Origin: Microcella sp.
GTDB lineage: Bacteria; Actinomycetota; Actinomycetes; Actinomycetales; Microbacteriaceae
Length of the DNA stretch: 44,489 nucleotides
Direction of reading: 5' to 3'
NCBI RefSeq assembly: GCF_030645145.1
Contig: NZ_JAUSMI010000027.1
Coordinates: forward strand, 1-44,489
Part shown: positions 28,768-38,026 of the stretch, in pieces
Numbering within the stretch: the first letter of the stretch is position 1
Layout of the letters: every line of letters begins with the position of its first letter
Made by a program: the position numbers and the translations under genes
The notes under the pieces: model-generated
The model's input: only the letters and a program-made list of their open reading frames with translations
What the model was told of the DNA's origin: nothing
Database searches by the model: none

Positions 28768-29667
28768 TCAGCCTTTCACGCCGGATGAGGCGATCGACGC
28801 GACGAACGCGCGTTGGAACAGCAGGAACATGACGAGCACGGGCAGGGTGATGATCGTCGTGTAGGCCATGATCTGGCCCCACTCGACGTTCTCTTGGAAG
28901 AAGTACTGCAGCCCCACCTGGATCGGGCGCAGATCCTCCTTCTGCACCGTCATGATGGGCCAGAGGTAAGCGTTCCAGACGGGCAGGAAGGTCAGGATGG
29001 CGGCGGTCGCGACGACGGGGCCGGCGAGCGGCATGACGATGGTGCGGTAGACCCGCCACCAACTCGCCCCGTCGACCATCGCCGCCTCGTCGAGTTCGCG
29101 CGGGATCGACTTGAAGTACTGCGCGAACAGGAAGATCGAGAAGGCGTTCGCCACGAAGGGCAGGATCTGCACCGCGTAGGTGTTCATGAGCCCCTCTTGG
29201 AACTGCAGCCCCGCCGAGTCGATCGAGAACCAGGGCAGTCGCGAGACGAGGAACACCATGGGGATCGCGATCGTCTCGAAGGGCACGATGAGTGTCGCGA
29301 TGAGCAGGCCGAGCACGACGGTCTGACCGCGCCACCGAACCCGCGTGAGCGCGAAGCCCGCGAGGCTGTTGACGACGAGGCCGAGGCCGACCACGAGCGC
29401 CGAGGTGAACGCCGAGTTGAGCAGGAACTGCGCGACGGGCACGCGCGCGAAGACTCCGACGTAGTTGTCGAGCGAGACATCGCCGGTCGGCAGGAAGGCG
29501 TTCATGGTCTTGAGGTCGAGGAAGATCTGGTCGTCGGGTTTGAGCGACGACACCGCCATGAACACCATGGGGAACGAGAACGCCATGAGCAGCAGCGCGC
29601 CGACGGCCCAGTAGACGACGGGCAGCCAGAGCCGGCGGTGCAGTGCGCCGAGGGGTCTAAGGGTCAT
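28768..29667 (-). CDS. carbohydrate ABC transporter permease (MalG type)
   Basis: Polytopic protein with ELDEAAMVDGASWWRVYRTIVMPLAGPVV EAA motif. Confidence 0.92.
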   Translation of the reverse strand: MTLRPLGALHRRLWLPVVYWAVGALLLMAFSFPMVFMAVSSLKPDDQIFLDLKTMNAFLPTGDVSLDNYVGVFARVPVAQFLLNSAFTSALVVGLGLVVNSLAGFALTRVRWRGQTVVLGLLIATLIVPFETIAIPMVFLVSRLPWFSIDSAGLQFQEGLMNTYAVQILPFVANAFSIFLFAQYFKSIPRELDEAAMVDGASWWRVYRTIVMPLAGPVVATAAILTFLPVWNAYLWPIMTVQKEDLRPIQVGLQYFFQENVEWGQIMAYTTIITLPVLVMFLLFQRAFVASIASSGVKG

Positions 29668-29672
29668 CGCGA

Positions 29673-30767
29673 TCAGTCCTTCTCTCGAGTCAGGCGCCGT
29701 TGGATGAGCGAGATCGTCAGCACGAGCACGAAGAACACGACGGCGATCGCCGAGCCGTACCCCATCTGCTGCTTGCCGTACCCGGCGGTGAAGGCGTGGA
29801 AGACGAGGGTCTGGGTCGAGTCGAGCGGACCGCCCTGCGTCATGACGTTGATCTGCACGAAAAGACCGAGCGCGGCGATCGTGATCGTGATGAGCACGAA
29901 CACCGCCGTGTGACGCAGCCCCGGCCAAGTGACGCTCGTGAAGCGCCTCCAGGCTCCCGCGCCATCGAGTCGCGCTGCCTCGTAGAGCTCGCCGGGGATC
30001 GTCTGCAGGCCCGAGAGCCAGATGATCATGTGGAACCCGACCGCTTGCCAGATCGACATGACGATGATCGACGGCAGCGCCGTCTGCGGGTTCGCGAGCC
30101 AGTCAACGAACTCGTAGCCCGGGATCACCGAGGCGAGCACTTGGTTGATCAGACCGTCGCGCTGGTACATGAACAGCCACAGGATCGACACGACGACCAT
30201 CGAGGTCACGACGGGGATGAAGATCACGGTGCGGAAGAGGTTGCTGCCGCGCATGCGCAGATTGACGAAGAGCGCGAGGGCCAGAGCGAGCCCCGCTTGC
30301 ACGGGGACGACGACGATGACGAACAGGAACGTGTTGAGCAGGGCCTTCCAGAAGATCGGGTCGCCGACGAGCAGGTAGGTCTTGCTCGAGGCGTCGCCCG
30401 ACTGCCAGCTGCCCAGTTCGGACTTCTTGAGCACCGGATCGGCTTCGGCCTGCAGCTCGCGCGCCGAGGGGTAGACGGGCTCGCCGTCGTCGCCACGCTC
30501 GATCGCGCCGCTCGCATCGCGCTCGACGTCGACGGTGGCGATCTCGACGCCGAGGAGGCGCTGGAAGTTCTGGATGCCGACGAACTCGGGGGCGCCCTGC
30601 GCGATGAGCTTCGCGTTGGTGAATGACAGGGCGAAGGCCAGCAGCGTCGGGATGACGAGGAAGATCAGCAGCAGCAGGGCGGCGGGGGCGATCGCCGCGA
30701 GGCCGAATCGGGCCTCGGCGCGACGCGTGCGGTGCGCGCCGGCGCGCGGGGGCCTGGTGGTGTCCAT
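29673..30767 (-). CDS. carbohydrate ABC transporter permease (MalF type) with extended first periplasmic-side loop
   Basis: Polytopic protein with ELYEAARLDGAGAWRRFTSVTWPGLRHTA EAA motif. Confidence 0.92.
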   Translation of the reverse strand: MDTTRPPRAGAHRTRRAEARFGLAAIAPAALLLLIFLVIPTLLAFALSFTNAKLIAQGAPEFVGIQNFQRLLGVEIATVDVERDASGAIERGDDGEPVYPSARELQAEADPVLKKSELGSWQSGDASSKTYLLVGDPIFWKALLNTFLFVIVVVPVQAGLALALALFVNLRMRGSNLFRTVIFIPVVTSMVVVSILWLFMYQRDGLINQVLASVIPGYEFVDWLANPQTALPSIIVMSIWQAVGFHMIIWLSGLQTIPGELYEAARLDGAGAWRRFTSVTWPGLRHTAVFVLITITIAALGLFVQINVMTQGGPLDSTQTLVFHAFTAGYGKQQMGYGSAIAVVFFVLVLTISLIQRRLTREKD

Positions 30768-30830
30768 GACGGTGTCTCCAGTCGACGACGGGGTCGGGAG
30801 TCGAGGGGGCGGCGCGGAGGCCGCGGGCTG

Positions 30831-30866
30831 GGCTCGGGGGCGGCCTGTGCCGACCGCCCCCGAGCC
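30831..30866 (-). other. intercistronic stem-loop between SBP and permease genes
   Basis: Perfect 13-bp inverted repeat GGCTCGGGGGCGG / CCGCCCCCGAGCC with 10-nt loop. Confidence 0.8.
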
Positions 30867-30874
30867 GTGCGGGA

Positions 30875-32149
30875 CTACTCGTAGTAGTTGTTGGCGGCGA
30901 GATCGGCGTTGATCTCGTCGACCGCGGCGTCGAGCGCGCGCTGCACGTCGGCGCCGTTCATGATGTCGGCAGCGGCCTTCTCGAAGACCTTCGCGATCAC
31001 CGGGTAGGCGGGAGTCGCCGGGCGGATGAGGGCCAGGGTCGCGCTGTTCTCGACGAACTGCAGGTAGGGGCTGCCGGGCTGGAAGAGATCGGACTCGGCC
31101 GCGGCCTCGGCGGTCGCCGGGATGTTCCCGGTCTCGTTGCTGAAGCGCACGAGCCATTCCTTCTGCAGGGCGAAGTCGATCCACGCCTGAGCGGCTTCGG
31201 GGTTCTCGCACGCCGACGAGATGCCCCACTGCCAGGATGCGGCGCCGATCTTCGCACCGGCGCCGAAGTCGGGCGTCGGCAGGAACAGCACGTCGTCGAA
31301 GGTGTCGGCGGCGGTCTTGGCGGCCCAGATGCCGTTGAACTGCATCGCCACCGTGCCCTCGGCGAAGCGCTCGCGGTCGGCGCTCTCCTTCGTGCTCACG
31401 TAGCCCTGCTCGAAGAGCCCCTGCCACCACTCGCCCCAGGCGATCGCCTCCGGCCCGTTGAGCACGCCCTCGGCGGTCTCGAACGAGTCGCGATCGATGA
31501 GGTCGCCGCCGAAGGACTGCAGGAACGGGCTGAAGGCGTAGGGGTACCACTCCCCCGTCCATCCGGTGCCCATGTCGAGGGCGTTCTCGAACTCGCCCGA
31601 GCTCTGCAGCGTCGCGAGAGCGGCGTCGAACTCCTCGCCCGTCCAGGGCTCGTCGACGGTCGGCACGCGGATTCCGAACTCCGACAAGATCGACTCGCGC
31701 GTCACGATCGCGGTCGCGGCGTCGTAGAGCCCGACCGAGTAGAGGGTGTCGTCGTAGTAGCCCTTGACGCCGCCGATGAGCGACTCCTCCACGGCGGAGT
31801 CGACCGTGAGCGGCGCGAGGTAGCCCGCGTACGCCCAAGCGGGCATGACGGGACCGTCGACGTCGAGGATGCACGGCAGGTCGCCGGCCGCGGCGGCTCC
31901 GACGATCGCGTCGTTGTACGAGGCCTGCGGAAGGTCTTCGATCGACACCGCGTACTCGCTCTGCGATTCGTTGAAGGCCGTCGTGAGCTCTTCGATGAGC
32001 GCGATCTCGGCAGGGTTGCCCGCGGCGTGCGTCCACAGCGAGACGTCGACGGGCCCCGACGACGAGGCGCCGGGGGACGAGCAGGCCGAGAGGGCCAGAG
32101 AGGCGACGGCGACGAGAGCGACGCTCGCGCCCGGCTTCGAGAACTTCAT
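30875..32149 (-). CDS. carbohydrate ABC transporter substrate-binding lipoprotein
   Basis: Lipobox LALSACSSPGA; family 1 SBP features; AAGGAGAAAACAATG start at 32149. Confidence 0.92.
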   Translation of the reverse strand: MKFSKPGASVALVAVASLALSACSSPGASSSGPVDVSLWTHAAGNPAEIALIEELTTAFNESQSEYAVSIEDLPQASYNDAIVGAAAAGDLPCILDVDGPVMPAWAYAGYLAPLTVDSAVEESLIGGVKGYYDDTLYSVGLYDAATAIVTRESILSEFGIRVPTVDEPWTGEEFDAALATLQSSGEFENALDMGTGWTGEWYPYAFSPFLQSFGGDLIDRDSFETAEGVLNGPEAIAWGEWWQGLFEQGYVSTKESADRERFAEGTVAMQFNGIWAAKTAADTFDDVLFLPTPDFGAGAKIGAASWQWGISSACENPEAAQAWIDFALQKEWLVRFSNETGNIPATAEAAAESDLFQPGSPYLQFVENSATLALIRPATPAYPVIAKVFEKAAADIMNGADVQRALDAAVDEINADLAANNYYE

Positions 32150-32191
32150 TGTTTTCTCCTTGGATGGTGGCCAGTGAACCGATCTCTGTTT

Positions 32192-32206
32192 CGATTTAGT
32201 AAATCG
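32192..32206. promoter_or_regulatory. candidate LacI-family operator
   Basis: Perfect 7-1-7 palindrome CGATTTA-G-TAAATCG in the divergent SBP/lacI intergenic region. Confidence 0.6.
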
Positions 32207-32300
32207 GTTTAGATGCACAGTACGTGCTCTAGAGTGAAGGGGCAAGCGAGCCGGGTAACGTTCCGATAACGCACCGGTGCTCGCGGCGGGGAGGGGCGGC

Positions 32301-33353
32301 ATGGCGGCTCGGCGTGTGACGCAAGCGGAGGTCGCTGCGGCCGCGGGCGTGTCGAAGACGGCGGTGAGCTTCGCGCTCAACGACCCCGAAGGCGGTCGGC
32401 TCTCGACCGAGACCGTCGAGCGCGTGGCGCGCATCGCCCGCGAGCTCGGCTACCGCCCCAATCGCACCGCGCGCTCGTTGCGCACGAAGCAGAGCGAGAG
32501 CATCGGCTTCCTCTCGCACGACGTCACCATCACCCGCTTCGCGATGGGCATGATCTCAGGCGCCCTGCACGAGGCGAACGCCCACGAGCAGACGCTGCTC
32601 ATCACCGAGCGCAACGTCGACTCGACCCCGGCGAGCGCCGCCCTCGACCAGGGCCACGCCCTGGCCGCCCTGCTCGACCGGCAGATCGACGGGCTCATCG
32701 TCGCCGAGATGGGCACACGCCTCATCGAGCGCCCCGACGTGCCCGCCTCTCTGCCGCTCGTGTTCCTCAACTGCCTCGGCCCGCCCGAGCATCCCTCGGT
32801 GCTGCCCGCCGAGGTCGAGGGCGCGCGCTCGGTCGTGCAGGCGCTGCTCGCCTCGGGCGACCGCGAGGGCATCATCGTCGTCGGCGCCGACCGCGAGCTC
32901 GAGACCGATCCCCGAGTGTCGGTGACGATCGGCGATCGCCTCGCGACGATCCGCTCGGAGCTGCGATCCGGCGGCGTCGCATCGTGGACCGAGCTTCCGG
33001 CGCGGCACTGGACGGTCGACGCCGGCTACGCGCTCATGTCTCATCACCTGCGCGAGAGCCCAGGCGAGGTGCGCGGGGCCGTCGCCCTCAACGACCGCCT
33101 CGCCTTCGGCATCTACCAGGCCTGCCAGGAGGCGGGCCTGCGCGTGGGCATCGATCTCTCGGTCGTGTCGTTCGACGACGACGAGATCTCGACGAGTCTG
33201 CGCCCGGGGCTCACGACCGCCGCGCTGCCCTACGTCGAGATGGGCGAGACGGCCGTGCGCCTGCTGCTCGACGAGAACGCCGAACCGGGCGTGCACCGCA
33301 TCGCGATGCCGCTGCGCGAGCGCGAATCGGTCAGGCGGCCCGAGGCCCGCTGA
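32301..33353 (+). CDS. LacI family transcriptional regulator
   Basis: RVTQAEVAAAAGVSKTAVSFALNDPEGGRLSTETVERVARIARELGYRPNRTARSLRT; GGGGAGGGG upstream of ATG. Confidence 0.94.
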   Translation: MAARRVTQAEVAAAAGVSKTAVSFALNDPEGGRLSTETVERVARIARELGYRPNRTARSLRTKQSESIGFLSHDVTITRFAMGMISGALHEANAHEQTLLITERNVDSTPASAALDQGHALAALLDRQIDGLIVAEMGTRLIERPDVPASLPLVFLNCLGPPEHPSVLPAEVEGARSVVQALLASGDREGIIVVGADRELETDPRVSVTIGDRLATIRSELRSGGVASWTELPARHWTVDAGYALMSHHLRESPGEVRGAVALNDRLAFGIYQACQEAGLRVGIDLSVVSFDDDEISTSLRPGLTTAALPYVEMGETAVRLLLDENAEPGVHRIAMPLRERESVRRPEAR

Positions 33354-33377
33354 CGGCAGAGCGCCGCACGCCGAGGC

Positions 33378-34700
33378 TCACGCCGAGGCGATCGCGCGCC
33401 CGATGGCCGGATCGACGTCGGCCATGAAGCGCCGCACGTCGGCGTCGACGATGACGTCACTCGGCCGCAGCCCGCGCGTCAGGTAGAGGCCCTCGATCGA
33501 CCGGATGCGCGACAGCGCCACGTACGCCTGCCCGGGCGCGAACGCGCGCGGTCCGAGGTCGACGATCGCCTGGTCGTACGTCGAGCCCTGCGACTTGTGG
33601 ATCGTCACGGCCCACGCGAGCCGCAGCGGGAACTGCGTGAACTCCGCCACGACGTCCTTCGTCACGCGCTTCGTCGCCGCCGAGTACGTGTAGCGGTACT
33701 TCTCCCACACCGCCGGCAGCACCTCGAAGCTCTCGCCGTCGACCTCGACCCACACCGTCTTTCCGATGCGCTCGACCGTGCCGAGAGTGCCGTTGACCCA
33801 GCGCGGGGTCCCGTCGCCGCCCGTGTCGTTGCGCAGGAACATGACCTGCGCGCCGATCTTCAGCTCGAGGGTCTCGTCGGCGGGGTAGCCGCCGCGCCCG
33901 CCGAACTCGCCCGCGATGTCGGCGCGCGCGGTCTTCGGGGCTCCGGGCAGGCGGCGCAGGGCATCCGTATTGATGCGCGTGACGGTCGCATTCGTCGTCG
34001 CGAGGGTCAGGATGCCCTCCGCCGGGGCGGGGCGCGCGCCGGCCTCGTTGAGGGCGCGCCCGATCTCCGGTGTGACCTCCCCGTGGCGGACGGCCGAGAG
34101 CATCGCGCGGAAGGCCTCGTCCTGCTGGCGGTGGATGGTCTGCAGCTCGACGATGCGAAGGTCGGCCTCGCGCCACACCTTCGCGTCGAAGAACCACATC
34201 GAGCGGTAGTGGTCGGCGTAGTAGGCGCGCTCGCCCTCGTCGCGGCCCGGCACGGGCGCGAGCTGGTACGGGTCGCCGAAGAGCACGACCTGCGCGCCGC
34301 CGAAAGGCTCGTGCGGGCGGCGGCGCGACTGGCGCAGGCGGCGATCGATCGCATCCATGAGGTCGGCGCTCACCATCGAGATCTCGTCGATGACGATCGT
34401 GTCGACCTCGCCGAGGAGGCGCGCGAGCTGCGGCGGGCTCTCGAGCTCCTGGTCGGCGATGAGCCCGATCGGCAGCCGGAACAGCGAGTGGATCGTCTGC
34501 CCGCCGACGTTGAGCGCCGCGACGCCCGTCGGCGCGCAGACGATGACGGTGCGGTCGGTCGCGTCGAGGAACGCCTGCAGCAGCGTCGACTTGCCCGTGC
34601 CGGCGCGCCCCGTGACGAAGACGTGGTCGCGCGTCGACTCGATGAGCTCGAGCACGGCCCGCTGCTCTGCGGCGAGGCCGCCGTCGGGTCGATCGGGCAT
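33378..34700 (-). CDS. Pif1/RecD-like ATP-dependent DNA helicase
   Basis: FVTGRAGTGKSTLLQAFLDATDRTVIVCAPTGVAALNVGGQTIHSLF, VIDEISMVSADLMDAIDRRL, VVLFGDPYQLAPV, AWAVTIHKSQGSTYDQAIVDLGPRAFAPGQAYVALSRI. Confidence 0.92.
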   Translation of the reverse strand: MPDRPDGGLAAEQRAVLELIESTRDHVFVTGRAGTGKSTLLQAFLDATDRTVIVCAPTGVAALNVGGQTIHSLFRLPIGLIADQELESPPQLARLLGEVDTIVIDEISMVSADLMDAIDRRLRQSRRRPHEPFGGAQVVLFGDPYQLAPVPGRDEGERAYYADHYRSMWFFDAKVWREADLRIVELQTIHRQQDEAFRAMLSAVRHGEVTPEIGRALNEAGARPAPAEGILTLATTNATVTRINTDALRRLPGAPKTARADIAGEFGGRGGYPADETLELKIGAQVMFLRNDTGGDGTPRWVNGTLGTVERIGKTVWVEVDGESFEVLPAVWEKYRYTYSAATKRVTKDVVAEFTQFPLRLAWAVTIHKSQGSTYDQAIVDLGPRAFAPGQAYVALSRIRSIEGLYLTRGLRPSDVIVDADVRRFMADVDPAIGRAIASA

Positions 34701-34751
34701 GCCAGCCAGGGTACTGCGCCCGAGGCGGGCATCCCGCCCGCACCTAGGCTG

Positions 34752-35732
34752 ATGCGCATGGCGAGGCGAGGGATGCTCTGGGGAGGGATCATCGCCGCCT
34801 CCGTCGCGATCGCGGGGCTCGCGATCGCGGCCGCGGTCGCCGACGCGACGAGCCCGGAGCGCACCGTCCGCGACTACCTCGCCGCGCTCGCCTCCGACGA
34901 CCTCGCGACGGCCGCCGCGCTCGCGGGTCTCGACGCCGACGACCTCGACCGGCTCGGCGGCATGCCCCTCGGCGACGCGGGCACGGCCGACGTCGCCGAG
35001 GTCGTCGACGTCGTCGAGCTCGGCCCGCGCACCCGCATCGTCACGGCGCGCTTCGGCGAGCGCGGCGTCGACGTCGTCCCCGTGACGTTCGAGCTCGAGG
35101 CCGCGCCGTTCGGTCCGTTCACGCGCTGGGTGCTGAGCGAGCCGCCCCTCGCCGAGGTCGCCGTCGCCGCCGACCGCCACGACGAGGTGGTGGTGAACGG
35201 GATGCCGCGCTCGGCCGAGCGCGCGGGCGGGGCCGTGCGGGTCGTCGGCTTCATCCCGGCGCGACTCGAGGCCGGGATCGCGAGCCCGTACCTCGACGGC
35301 GCGACGGTGCGCGCGCGCTTCGGCGCGGCATCCGCCGCCGGAGCGCTCGTCGTGGAGGTCGCGCCGTCACCGCGGCTGCAGCGGGCCGTCGAGCGCGAGG
35401 TCGAGGCGTTCCTCGCCGAGTGCGTCGCGCAGCGCGTGCTGCAGCCGGCGGGCTGCCCGTTCGGCATCGCGGTGCCCGACCGGCTCGTCGATCCGCCGCA
35501 GTGGCGGGTGAGCGTGCCGCCCGTCGTGTCGCTCGTGCCGGGCGCGAGCGCGGGCGAGTGGGCGATCGAGGGCGGCGTGACCGTGCGCGTCGCACTGCGC
35601 GTTCAGCGGCTCATCGACGGGGTGATCGAGTATCGCGATGAGGCGGCCGTCGCGATCGTGCGCGGCACCGTCGCGCTCGACGACGATGGGGCGACGATCG
35701 CGATCGCGCCGCCGGAGGACGAAGTCGGCTAG
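34752..35732 (+). CDS. hypothetical membrane-anchored protein
   Basis: N-terminal TM anchor then SPERTVRDYLAALASDDLATAAAL; good coding signal; ATG 34758 also possible. Confidence 0.75.
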   Translation: MRMARRGMLWGGIIAASVAIAGLAIAAAVADATSPERTVRDYLAALASDDLATAAALAGLDADDLDRLGGMPLGDAGTADVAEVVDVVELGPRTRIVTARFGERGVDVVPVTFELEAAPFGPFTRWVLSEPPLAEVAVAADRHDEVVVNGMPRSAERAGGAVRVVGFIPARLEAGIASPYLDGATVRARFGAASAAGALVVEVAPSPRLQRAVEREVEAFLAECVAQRVLQPAGCPFGIAVPDRLVDPPQWRVSVPPVVSLVPGASAGEWAIEGGVTVRVALRVQRLIDGVIEYRDEAAVAIVRGTVALDDDGATIAIAPPEDEVG

Positions 35733-37759
35733 CGCGACTCGTCGCGGGTCGCGCGCTGGGCGAGCATCGCGTTGTAGGCCTTGAGCTCGGCGTCGTCGTC
35801 ACGATCGGCCTGCCGGTCGCGGCGCTTGGACTCGCGCGAGTCGTCGCGGCTCCACATCACCGCGACGAGGATGGCGAGGGCGAGGGTCGGGATCTCGCCG
35901 ACGCTCCACGCGATCTCGCCGCCGCGGATCTGATCCGCGATCGGGGTGTCGCCCCACTCGCGGCCCATCGCGCCGAACCACTCCGGCAGCAGCAGGCTCG
36001 TGCCCGTGATGAGCGAGAGCCCGAAGAAGGCGTGGAAGGCCATCGTCGCGAGCAGGATCATGAGCCGCACCGGGTACGGCGGCCGGTACGGCGCGGGGTC
36101 GACTCCGATGAGCGCGTTGACGAAGAAGTAGCCGCTCAGCAGGAAGTGCAGGATCATCCACTGGTGGCCGAGGTGGTCGCTCACGGCCCACGAGAACAGC
36201 GGCGAGTAGTAGAAGACGAGCAGCGAGACCGCGAAGATCACCGAGGCGACGATCGGGTGGCCGACGATCGACGCGAAGCGCGAGTGCACGATCGCGAGGA
36301 TCCACTCACGCGGCCCGCTCGAGCCGTCCTTCCGCACGTGGATCGCGCGCGCCGCGAGCGTCACGGGCGCCGCGAGCACGAGCAGCACCGGGATGCCCAT
36401 GCTCAGCATCATGTGCCCGAGCATGTGCACGCTGAACAGGTAGCGCTCGTACACCGCGATGCCGCTGCTCGTGACGATGAGCAGCGCGACCATGCCCGCC
36501 ACCCACAGGATCGACCGGTGCACGGGCCAGCGGTCGCCGCGGCGGTGCAGGCGCAGCACGCCGGCGACGTAGAAGAACGTGCCGAACGCGGCGAGCAGCG
36601 CCCACAGCAGGTTGAGGTCCCACTCCGTGAGCACGCGCCACGGCTCGAACGGCGGCGGCAGCGGCGCGCCCGTGAGCCACTCGGCGGGCGACGGGTCGGC
36701 GAGCTGATCGACGGGCACCTCGGGAACCGGAGAGGGCGTGCGCGCGAGCGCCGTCGCGAGCCCGCTCGCGATGCCCATGACCGCGAGTTCGACGACCACG
36801 ATCGCCCAGAAGGATGCCCGGGGCGTCTTCTCGCGCACGACGCGACCGATGAGAACCCGCCGGTACGCCGCCCCGAACCCGCCGAGGGCGACGAGCGCCA
36901 CGACCTTGCCGATGAGGATCGCGCCGTAGCCGCTCGCGAGACCCTCGAGCCCGCCGACGCGCAGCTGCGCGCTCACGAGCCCCGAGGCGGCGACGACGAC
37001 GAAGGCGATGAGGGCGAGCGTCGAGTAGCGCGCGAGGACGACGGGCAGCCGGTCGCCGAGCTCGCGGCGCAGGAGCACGAGGGTCAGCAGCCCGCCGACC
37101 CAGACGGCGGCGAAGACCGAGTGCAGGTAGACGGCCGTGACGGCCGCGTCGTGATCGGCGGTGCCGCCCGCGTGGCCCTGCTGCGCGACCGGCCACAGGG
37201 TCGCGACGGCGAGCAGCCCGACGAACGCGAGCACGGCCTGCGAGCGGGCCGCGAAGCACAGCACTGTGACGGTCGCGGCCATGACGGTCGTCCAGAGCCA
37301 GGCGCGGCCGATGTCGGTCTCGCCGAAGAACGTCGCGAGCAGCCGGCCGAAGCGCTCGTCGAGGGCGATCGGCTCGAGGAAGACGCTGAGGAAGGTGAGG
37401 AAGCCCGCGACCGCGGAGGCGAGGGTCCAGAGCCCCGCCGCGCCGGCGGCGATGTCGAGCGCGCGGTGATGCTCGGGGCGCCCGGGCGCGAGCGCGATGA
37501 GGGCGAGCAGCAGGCCGCCGATCGTGGCGGCGGCCGCGAGGGTGAGGACGAGCTTGGCGACGGGGAGTCCGTATCGGACGACGGGCCCCGGGTCGGCGAC
37601 GAGCGGAGCATCGGCTCCGCCGCCGAGCGCGAGCGCGACGACGAGGGTCAGCACCGCGGTCGTCAGCAGCGAGGCGAGGCCGAGAGCGCCCCAGGGCGAA
37701 ATGCCCGTCGACTCGCGCGCGGGCGCCGTAGAGCGGGGCGCCGGGCGGGTCGAGGTCAC
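35729..37759 (-). CDS. CopD-domain/cytochrome c oxidase assembly (CtaG) fusion membrane protein
   Basis: N-terminal CopD-like TM region (HSVFAAVWVGGLLTLVLLRREL) and C-terminal CtaG/caa3 assembly region (FSVHMLGHMMLSMGIPVLLVLAAPVTLAAR, HFLLSGYFFVNALIGVDP). Confidence 0.9.
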   Translation of the reverse strand: MTSTRPAPRSTAPARESTGISPWGALGLASLLTTAVLTLVVALALGGGADAPLVADPGPVVRYGLPVAKLVLTLAAAATIGGLLLALIALAPGRPEHHRALDIAAGAAGLWTLASAVAGFLTFLSVFLEPIALDERFGRLLATFFGETDIGRAWLWTTVMAATVTVLCFAARSQAVLAFVGLLAVATLWPVAQQGHAGGTADHDAAVTAVYLHSVFAAVWVGGLLTLVLLRRELGDRLPVVLARYSTLALIAFVVVAASGLVSAQLRVGGLEGLASGYGAILIGKVVALVALGGFGAAYRRVLIGRVVREKTPRASFWAIVVVELAVMGIASGLATALARTPSPVPEVPVDQLADPSPAEWLTGAPLPPPFEPWRVLTEWDLNLLWALLAAFGTFFYVAGVLRLHRRGDRWPVHRSILWVAGMVALLIVTSSGIAVYERYLFSVHMLGHMMLSMGIPVLLVLAAPVTLAARAIHVRKDGSSGPREWILAIVHSRFASIVGHPIVASVIFAVSLLVFYYSPLFSWAVSDHLGHQWMILHFLLSGYFFVNALIGVDPAPYRPPYPVRLMILLATMAFHAFFGLSLITGTSLLLPEWFGAMGREWGDTPIADQIRGGEIAWSVGEIPTLALAILVAVMWSRDDSRESKRRDRQADRDDDAELKAYNAMLAQRATRDESR

Positions 37760-38026
37760 GCCTCAAGGGTAGGCGAGCATCCTGGGGCGGCGATGACGGC
37801 GGGACGGGTATCCGCCCCTCGAACACGCGGTGCCGACGGCGCTGCGGCGCGTCCATCGGTCAGTTGTTGCCGCCGATCGGTGTCGCGGGCGCAACGAGTG
37901 ACCGATAGACGTCAGAGACGGTGGGGATTGGGAGCGAGCGGGCGGGACGAGCGGGCGGGCGGGCGGGACGAGCGGACCGGTAGCGCTGCGCGGGAATCGC
38001 CCCCGAAATGCGCCTGCGGAATGCGA

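Noticed and set aside
29668-29928. Extended N-terminus of the MalG-type permease ORF
   Set aside because: Overlaps the MalF-type permease coding sequence; start at 29667 gives a normal permease N-terminus.
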